A stretch of DNA of 64,000 bases from Pandoraea capi (GTDB lineage: Bacteria > Pseudomonadota > Gammaproteobacteria > Burkholderiales > Burkholderiaceae): positions 62,001 to 126,000 of the forward strand of contig NZ_CABPRV010000005.1 of assembly GCF_902459735.1 (NCBI RefSeq). Direction: 5' to 3'. A program made the translations under genes and the position numbers. Below, piece after piece: positions 58,455-64,000 of the stretch (its first letter is position 1; the number at the start of each line of letters is the position of its first letter). Under the pieces are notes generated by a model, which saw only the letters and a list, made by a program, of their open reading frames with translations, was not told where the DNA came from and made no database searches.

Positions 58455-61235
58455 TCAGTCGTTCGTGCGGCCGTTCAACAGGCCTCGCAGTTCGTAGAGG
58501 AGATCCAGCGCTTCACGCGGACGCAGGTCGTCCGGATCGATCTGCGCCAGGCGTGCAAGTGTCGCCTCGGCCGCCGGATCGAGTGCTGCGGTACGATCGC
58601 CGCCCCCGCTGATCGCGGAAGCTGCACCGGCATTGTCCGAATTCTCGGTCTCGTCTTCAAATGCATCGAACGCATTGAATGTATCGACGGCCGCGCGCGG
58701 GGCGAAGAGATCGAGTTGCGGTGCCGCGGGGTCGAGCGCCTGTTGTTCGAGCAAGGCGAGATGCTTGCGTGCCGCGCGAATGACCGGCATCGGCACCCCC
58801 GCGAGTTGCGCGACCTGCAAACCGTAGCTCTGGCTGGCCGGGCCATCCTGCACGGCGTGCAGAAACACGATGCCTTCGCCGTGTTCGACTGCAGACAGGT
58901 GGACGTTCGCGCATTGCGGGAATTCGTCGGGCAACTGCGTGAGTTCGAAGTAGTGCGTGGCGAACAGCGTATAGCAGCGGTTGTGGCCGAGCAGATGGCG
59001 GGCGATGGCCCATGCCAGCGCGAGGCCGTCGAACGTCGACGTGCCGCGCCCGATCTCGTCCATCAGCACGAGACTCTGATCGGTGGCCGTATGCAGGATC
59101 GCGGCCGATTCGGTCATCTCGACCATGAATGTCGAGCGCCCGCCGGCGAGGTCGTCCGAGGCGCCGATGCGTGTGAAGATCGCGTCGAGCGGTCCGAGGC
59201 GCACCGATTCGGCGGGCACGTAGCAGCCGACGTACGCGAGCAGGGCGATCAGCGCCGTCTGGCGCATGAACGTCGACTTACCGCCCATGTTCGGGCCGGT
59301 GATGAGCAGCAAGCGGCGAGGGTCGCCCAGCGAGCAGTCGTTGGCGATAAAACGCTCGACCTGCTGTTCGACGACCGGGTGGCGGCCCTGACGGATGTCG
59401 ACCACACGGTCCTGCACCAGTTCGGGCTTCACCCAGCCGAGCGTTTCGGCGCGTTCGGCCAGTGAGGCCAGCACGTCGAGCTGAGCGAGCGCCTGCGCGA
59501 TACGCTTGAACTCGGTAATGTGCGGCAGCAGCGATTGCAGCAGCGCGTCGTACAACATCTTTTCACGCGCGAGCGAGCGTTCCTGGGCAGACAGCGCCTT
59601 GTCCTCGAACGTCTTGAGTTCCGGCGTGATGTAGCGCTCGGCGTTCTTCAGCGTCTGGCGGCGGCGATAGTCGTCCGGCACCTTGTCGGTCTGGCCGCGC
59701 GTGACTTCGATGTAGAAGCCGTGCACCTTGTTGAACTCGACCCGCAGATTGTTGATGCCGGTGCGTGCGCGTTCGCGCGTTTCCAGATCGACGAGGAACT
59801 GACCGCAGTTCTCGGAGATGTCGCGCAACTCGTCGAGTTCGGCGTCATGGCCACGCGCGATGACGCCGCCGTCGCGCACCATGGCTGCGGGTTCCTCGGC
59901 AACGGCGCCGGTGAGCAGGGCGAGGGCGCCGTCGGGAATCGCGAGATCCTCGTGCAGGATCGCCAGCAGCGGTGAGCGCGACTCGACGGCGCGCAGCGTG
60001 GTGTGCAGCTCGGGCAGGCGGCGCAGTGCGTCGCGCAAGCTCGAGAGGTCGCGCGGACGCGCCGTCAGCAAGGCCAGTCGCGCCGTAATGCGCTCCACGT
60101 CGGCCACGTGACGCAGCTCGGTGTTGAGCGCGCGCCAGGCGCCAGGGCCTTCGAGCAGTGTGGCAATCGCCAGTTGGCGCGACTGCGGGACTTCCTGATC
60201 GCGCATCGGATGGTGCAGCCAGTGACGCATCAGGCGGCTGCCCATCGTCGTGCCGCAGGTGTCGAGCAGCGAGAGAAGCGTGGGCGATTCGGTGCCGCGC
60301 AGCGTCTCGGTCAGTTCGAGGTTGCGACGCGTTGCGGCGTCGAGGCCAATATAGGCGGCTTCCCGCTCTACATTCAGACTTTGCACATGGCGCAGCGATT
60401 GGCCTTGGGTGGCCGCGGCGTACTGCAAGAGCGCACCGGCCGCGCCCAGCGCCGGATCGAGCCCGTCGCACCCGAAAGCGGTCAGGCTGGCCACGCCGAG
60501 CTGGTCGCGCAGGCGTTGTGTGCCGGCCGCCATGTCGAAGTGCCAGTCGGGCACGCGCGTGGTGGTTCCCAGCGAGAACCCGGCGAAGGCTTCGACCGCA
60601 CTGTCGGGCAAGAGCGTCTCGGCCGGGCGGATGCGTTCGAGTTCGCGCGGCAGTTTGTCTGCGGCGACCTCCATCAGGCGCAACTCGCCGCTCGCGAGCG
60701 AGAGCCATGCCAGCCCCGCGACGCGTTCACTGGCGCGTCGCGCGGGCGGCATCTGGACGGCGAGAAGGTACTGGTCGACCTTGTCGCTGAGCAGCGCGGC
60801 GTCAGTCAGCGTGCCGGGCGTCACGATACGAACGACTTTGCGCTCGACGGGGCCTTTCGAGGTGGCGGGGTCACCGATCTGTTCGCAGATGGCGACGGAT
60901 TCGCCAAGCTTGACCAGTTTGGCGAGGTATTGCTCCACGGCGTGATGCGGCACGCCAGCCATGCGGATCGGCTGACCGCCGGACTGACCGCGCGCGGTCA
61001 GCGTGAGGTCGAGCAGGCGCGCGGCCTTGGCGGCGTCGTCGTGGAACAGCTCGTAGAAGTCGCCCATGCGATAGAAGACGAGCATGTTCGGATGCTCGGC
61101 CTTGATGCGGGTGTACTGCTGCATCATCGGCGTCATGGCCGGAGCCGCGGCGTTAGCGGAATTCGTGGGCGCAATCGTCGATGCGGTCGATGCAGTCGAT
61201 GCGTCTGGGGCGGGTGTCGCTTGGGTGCTCGTCAT
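58455..61235 (-). CDS. mutS: DNA mismatch repair protein MutS
   Basis: A 926-residue mismatch-binding ATPase. The mismatch-recognition domain contains [12 protein letters not shown] near residue 53 (Phe-x-Glu wedge). Lever and clamp domains follow. The ATPase has Walker [14 protein letters not shown] near 648, Walker [17 protein letters not shown] near 725 and the [12 protein letters not shown] region. The C-terminal tail is Ala/Asp rich. The N-terminal 33 residues or so before [15 protein letters not shown] are Ala/Thr/Ser-rich, so internal ATGs at residues 34 or 37 are alternative starts. Downstream is the metallophosphoesterase-like gene. Confidence 0.97.
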   Translation of the reverse strand: MTSTQATPAPDASTASTASTIAPTNSANAAAPAMTPMMQQYTRIKAEHPNMLVFYRMGDFYELFHDDAAKAARLLDLTLTARGQSGGQPIRMAGVPHHAVEQYLAKLVKLGESVAICEQIGDPATSKGPVERKVVRIVTPGTLTDAALLSDKVDQYLLAVQMPPARRASERVAGLAWLSLASGELRLMEVAADKLPRELERIRPAETLLPDSAVEAFAGFSLGTTTRVPDWHFDMAAGTQRLRDQLGVASLTAFGCDGLDPALGAAGALLQYAAATQGQSLRHVQSLNVEREAAYIGLDAATRRNLELTETLRGTESPTLLSLLDTCGTTMGSRLMRHWLHHPMRDQEVPQSRQLAIATLLEGPGAWRALNTELRHVADVERITARLALLTARPRDLSSLRDALRRLPELHTTLRAVESRSPLLAILHEDLAIPDGALALLTGAVAEEPAAMVRDGGVIARGHDAELDELRDISENCGQFLVDLETRERARTGINNLRVEFNKVHGFYIEVTRGQTDKVPDDYRRRQTLKNAERYITPELKTFEDKALSAQERSLAREKMLYDALLQSLLPHITEFKRIAQALAQLDVLASLAERAETLGWVKPELVQDRVVDIRQGRHPVVEQQVERFIANDCSLGDPRRLLLITGPNMGGKSTFMRQTALIALLAYVGCYVPAESVRLGPLDAIFTRIGASDDLAGGRSTFMVEMTESAAILHTATDQSLVLMDEIGRGTSTFDGLALAWAIARHLLGHNRCYTLFATHYFELTQLPDEFPQCANVHLSAVEHGEGIVFLHAVQDGPASQSYGLQVAQLAGVPMPVIRAARKHLALLEQQALDPAAPQLDLFAPRAAVDTFNAFDAFEDETENSDNAGAASAISGGGDRTAALDPAAEATLARLAQIDPDDLRPREALDLLYELRGLLNGRTND

Positions 61236-61597
61236 GAATGAATTCGGGTCGGGCGAGTCGGGTCACGATGCATACGGCCAAATCGTCGGTCGGATGCGTC
61301 TCGCGGCGGGCGGCAATGGGGCCGGCGGCTGGCGCTGCGTCAAATCGTCGATCGGGCGGGTCGCACCATCGTGGCGCGTTGGATGCGCAATTTTACGACG
61401 GGTTCGACATCCTCCGTTACTCAATCCCTATCGATACCGCGCGGATACCACGCAGATGTCACACATCGATGTCGGTGAGTCGGTTACACGAAGGGGCCGA
61501 GTTTTTCTCAAGTTTCCCGAAAACGTGCCGTTTTGGGTGGTAAGCTCTCGCAAAAATATGCAAAAGCAAGATAAAAGTTACTCTCGTTCGGGCCAGT
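61236..61597. promoter_or_regulatory. mutS/GGDEF divergent spacer
   Basis: A 362-bp region between divergent genes. AT-rich sequence at 61520-61590 probably holds the promoter of the GGDEF gene, but no confident -35/-10 pair could be assigned. No gene is supported. Confidence 0.4.
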
Positions 61598-63583
61598 ATG
61601 GTGAAGTCGTTGAAGGGACGGGTCGCAGCGGCGACCGCACTCGTCTCGATGATATTGATCGTTGGATTGGCCGTCGGGATCGAGTTCTTCGTCTATGGCG
61701 AGTTGCGAAGCGCGATGCAGGCGCAGCTCGACACGCACGTCAAACTTGCCGCCGATCAGCTTGACGACAAGTTGCGCTCCAAATTTCTTGCGCTCCACCG
61801 CATGGCCCGCAACATTGGCGACCCCGCTACCATGACGCCCGCGCAGTTCGAGACGTTCGCCAAACTCTCGGTGTCGATGCCCGAGACATTCAATACGTTG
61901 TTCGTGGCTGCGCCCGACGGGCACATGCTCTACGACTCGACGTTCCCCGACACGCCCATCAATATCGCCGATCGCGACTACTTCAGGCAGTTGCTCGCCG
62001 GCGCGCCGCAGGCGGCGTCCAGCGTGATTGCCGGCAAGATCACGCGCTCGCCGGGTGTCGTGCTTGCCGTGCCCGTGACAAACGCGCAGGGCAAGGTCAT
62101 TGCCGTCGTGGGCGGCGCCATCAACTTGCTGCGGCAGAACTTCATCGTCGATCTGGCGAGCAATAGTGTCGGCGAGACCGGGCGTTATTGCCTCATCTCG
62201 AACGAAAATCCACCGAGGTACGTCATTCAGGTCGACGTTGCGAAGATTCTGACGGCCGTCGGGCCATCGCAGACGTTGTGTGGCGTGCGCGACGGCGATT
62301 CGAACGACATCGTGCATATGCTGCCGCTGGTGGCCCGCGCACCGATGGCGACGACGGGGTGGTTCGTCGTGGCGGTCCTGCCGGGCGCAGAGGCGTTCAG
62401 CCCGATCTCGCGCGTGCGACGTCAGGTGTTCCTGCTGGCGATTGTCGCCATCGGGATCGTCGCGCTCGTGATGTGGTGGGTCGCGCGTCGTCTGCTGCGT
62501 CCGCTCGACACGCTGCGCGACCTCGTGGAGCGCAGCGCAGGCGACATGCGCGCCATGCAGTCACTGCCCGTGCAACGGGCAGACGAGATCGGCGCGCTCG
62601 CAAATACCTTCCGCGCCATGATGCAGCAACTGAGCGACCGGACCGAGGCGCTGGAGATCTCGCGCGAGGCGGCGCGCGCGAACGTGCGGCGCATGCAGGA
62701 GGTCGCGGATCGGGTGCCGTATCTCGTGGCGTTCCTCGATGGCGGCGAGCGCTTCGCCTTCGTGAACCGGGCGTGCGAGGTGCGGTTGCGGCGTCCGCGC
62801 GAACGCATTCTGGGTGCCACGGCGCGCGAGTTGCTCGGACCGTCGCTGTATCGCGAATTCGCGCCGCATCTGGCGCGTGCGCTCGCGGGCGAAGCGGCGA
62901 CGTTCGTGTGGGACTTCGGTGAAGATGCGTCGTATCGATGCTTCGAAGTGAGCTATCAACCGGAGTGGGCCTCGCATAACGTGCTGGCCGGGGTGCACGT
63001 GTTTGTGCGCGATATTTCGGTGGAGCGCTCGAACGAGCGGCGCTGGCGGCGTGAGTCGCATACGGATCACCTCACGGGATTGCTCAACCGCAAGGGCTTC
63101 GATCAAGCGTTGTCGGGCGCGGTGCGCCGGGCGCGCGAGGGGGCGGGCGCGCAAGCACTGCTGTTCGTCGATCTGGATCGATTCAAGGTCGTCAACGATA
63201 CCTGGGGGCATGCGCTGGGCGATGAACTCCTGCGGCGTCTGGCGAAGCGTCTGATCGCGAATGTGCGTGAAGGCGATGTGATTGCCCGCTTCGGTGGCGA
63301 CGAGTTTGCCGTGATCATGCGCGATGTCCAGGATTTGCTCGACGTCGAGCGCGCGGCGATGGCGATTCTCGATGCGGCGTCGCGACCGATGATGCTCTCG
63401 GTGGGCGAGGTCTCGGTCGGCGCATGTGTTGGCGTGGCCATCGTGCCGAGCGGCGAGGACAGGACGTCCGACATGCTGTTAGAAGCCGCCGATCGCGCCC
63501 TGTACGACGCCAAGCACTGCGGACGCGGGCGCTTCGTCCTCAGCCGGGAAAACGCGACCGGCACTTCCGGCCGCATTCGGTAA
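61598..63583 (+). CDS. Membrane diguanylate cyclase (dCache-HAMP-PAS-GGDEF)
   Basis: A 661-residue sensor. An N-terminal helix (about 8-33) is followed by a periplasmic dCache domain (about 35-275), a second helix (about 285-307), HAMP (about 308-360), PAS (about 370-480) and GGDEF (about 490-650). The active-site GGDEF at 566-570 is intact and the inhibitory RxxD site is present at 557-560 (REGD, five residues before). It should make cyclic-di-GMP and be product-inhibited. No EAL domain is present. The dCache ligand is unknown. No regulatory partner is adjacent. Confidence 0.93.
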   Translation: MVKSLKGRVAAATALVSMILIVGLAVGIEFFVYGELRSAMQAQLDTHVKLAADQLDDKLRSKFLALHRMARNIGDPATMTPAQFETFAKLSVSMPETFNTLFVAAPDGHMLYDSTFPDTPINIADRDYFRQLLAGAPQAASSVIAGKITRSPGVVLAVPVTNAQGKVIAVVGGAINLLRQNFIVDLASNSVGETGRYCLISNENPPRYVIQVDVAKILTAVGPSQTLCGVRDGDSNDIVHMLPLVARAPMATTGWFVVAVLPGAEAFSPISRVRRQVFLLAIVAIGIVALVMWWVARRLLRPLDTLRDLVERSAGDMRAMQSLPVQRADEIGALANTFRAMMQQLSDRTEALEISREAARANVRRMQEVADRVPYLVAFLDGGERFAFVNRACEVRLRRPRERILGATARELLGPSLYREFAPHLARALAGEAATFVWDFGEDASYRCFEVSYQPEWASHNVLAGVHVFVRDISVERSNERRWRRESHTDHLTGLLNRKGFDQALSGAVRRAREGAGAQALLFVDLDRFKVVNDTWGHALGDELLRRLAKRLIANVREGDVIARFGGDEFAVIMRDVQDLLDVERAAMAILDAASRPMMLSVGEVSVGACVGVAIVPSGEDRTSDMLLEAADRALYDAKHCGRGRFVLSRENATGTSGRIR

Positions 63584-63845
63584 GCGCCATCGGAAGGTAA
63601 GCGGGCACTCACCGGGGCGGCATGGCGTCGCGGCGACGTGTTCCCATCCAACGGGGCCGGCAACCGGCGTCGCCTCTCGCGCGTTAGCCGCAGGCAATCG
63701 AAAGTGCGGCGGCGATCATCTTCCCTGAAGTTACGAACACAAATTGTCTGACGCACAATGAGCGACGCCCGTCGTTGGCGATGCACAGGCTGTCCGATAT
63801 CGCCGATGGTTCGGGTGGTGGGAAGTCTTCTCAGAGGAGGCGGGC
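63584..63845. other. Spacer upstream of the last partial gene
   Basis: A 262-bp region. It contains ATTGT-N7-ACAAT at about 63736-63752, a short symmetrical pair that may be an operator. No gene is supported. Confidence 0.3.
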
Positions 63846-64000
63846 ATGAAACTTGAAGGCGGACGAGGCCGTGCGGGCACGCGGGCGGCTTCCGACGCAG
63901 GGGGGTGCGACGGGGCGCGCCGTGATTTGCCGCGAGCATCGCATCGGCGGCCGCAAACGCGGTCGAGAACCGATGTACGCGACGACGAGGCGCGACATCT
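63846..64000 (+). CDS. Start of an unidentified gene, cut by the window edge
   Basis: An open frame with ATG at 63846 and a strong ribosome-binding site (GAGGAGG, 6 nt upstream) runs 51 codons to the window end without a stop. The sequence is very Arg/Gly rich (MKLEGGRGRAGTRAASDAGG) and matches no family I know. The site favours a real gene, but the fragment is too short to identify. Confidence 0.45.
   Translation, partial: MKLEGGRGRAGTRAASDAGGCDGARRDLPRASHRRPQTRSRTDVRDDEARH

Noticed and set aside
57212-59465. Two long plus-strand frames over the metallophosphoesterase-like gene and mutS
   Set aside because: Both are antisense to supported genes and lack ribosome-binding sites and motifs.

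Overview
The window is a high-GC chromosomal segment of a betaproteobacterium in the Burkholderiaceae. Pandoraea is my best guess, from gene content and order (divergent tyrB/uvrB, phosphatase-gcr-isc, rpfE-type/recJ with lolCD, pyrG-kdsA-eno-ftsB, dapA-bamC). I made no database comparison, so the genus is an inference. Nearly all of it is densely packed housekeeping DNA. I saw no rRNA, tRNA, transposase, integrase or CRISPR array.

Layout. 1-2.8 kb: the 5' part of an aromatic aminotransferase gene, divergent from uvrB. 2.8-9.4 kb: a visibly less GC-rich accessory block, all on the minus strand. It holds a gtr-like surface glycosylation cassette in the order GT-C membrane protein, GT2, GtrA, then a lone XRE/S24 repressor, then an OafA-type acyltransferase with a C-terminal SGNH domain. 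9.4-12.1 kb: a low-molecular-weight tyrosine phosphatase and a Gcr-type membrane protein. 12.2-18.4 kb: a complete isc operon (iscR-S-U-A, a DUF3565 gene, hscB-hscA-fdx-iscX) behind a promoter with two IscR type-1-like sites. 18.4-22.6 kb: a glycine-zipper protein, a GT87-like protein and two unassigned proteins. The second of these is preceded by a perfect 11-bp inverted repeat next to its ribosome-binding site.

22.6-32.4 kb: lysS, an Ivy-type lysozyme inhibitor and prfB with its programmed +1 frameshift, all on the minus strand. Then a DUF1127/LysR divergent pair, recJ overlapped by an RpfE-type gene, and lolC-lolD. 32.5-42.4 kb: tatD, comEC, an alpha/beta hydrolase, pyrG, kdsA, eno and ftsB. 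42.6-47.2 kb: a repeat-bearing lipoprotein, hslO, a gamma-carbonic anhydrase, a DUF455 ferritin-like protein and a hydrolase. 47.3-54.4 kb: RNase AM, a YciO-type protein, an M50 protease, trpS, a methyltransferase, dapA, bamC and a WalJ-like metallo-hydrolase. 54.5-64 kb: an alanine-rich lipoprotein, a RoxA-like oxygenase, a SlyD-like isomerase, a degenerate metallophosphoesterase-like protein, mutS, a GGDEF protein and the start of an unidentified gene.

How the parts work together. The isc genes form a self-contained Fe-S assembly pathway with apparent autoregulation. tyrB-uvrB, recJ and mutS cover amino-acid metabolism and DNA repair. LolCD and BamC serve outer-membrane biogenesis and KdsA supplies Kdo for LPS, while the 2.8-9.4 kb block probably decorates LPS or another surface glycan. 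The strongest candidates for something undescribed are the repressor-containing surface island, the orphan gene at 21473-22606 with its hairpin, and the DUF3565 gene inside the isc operon.
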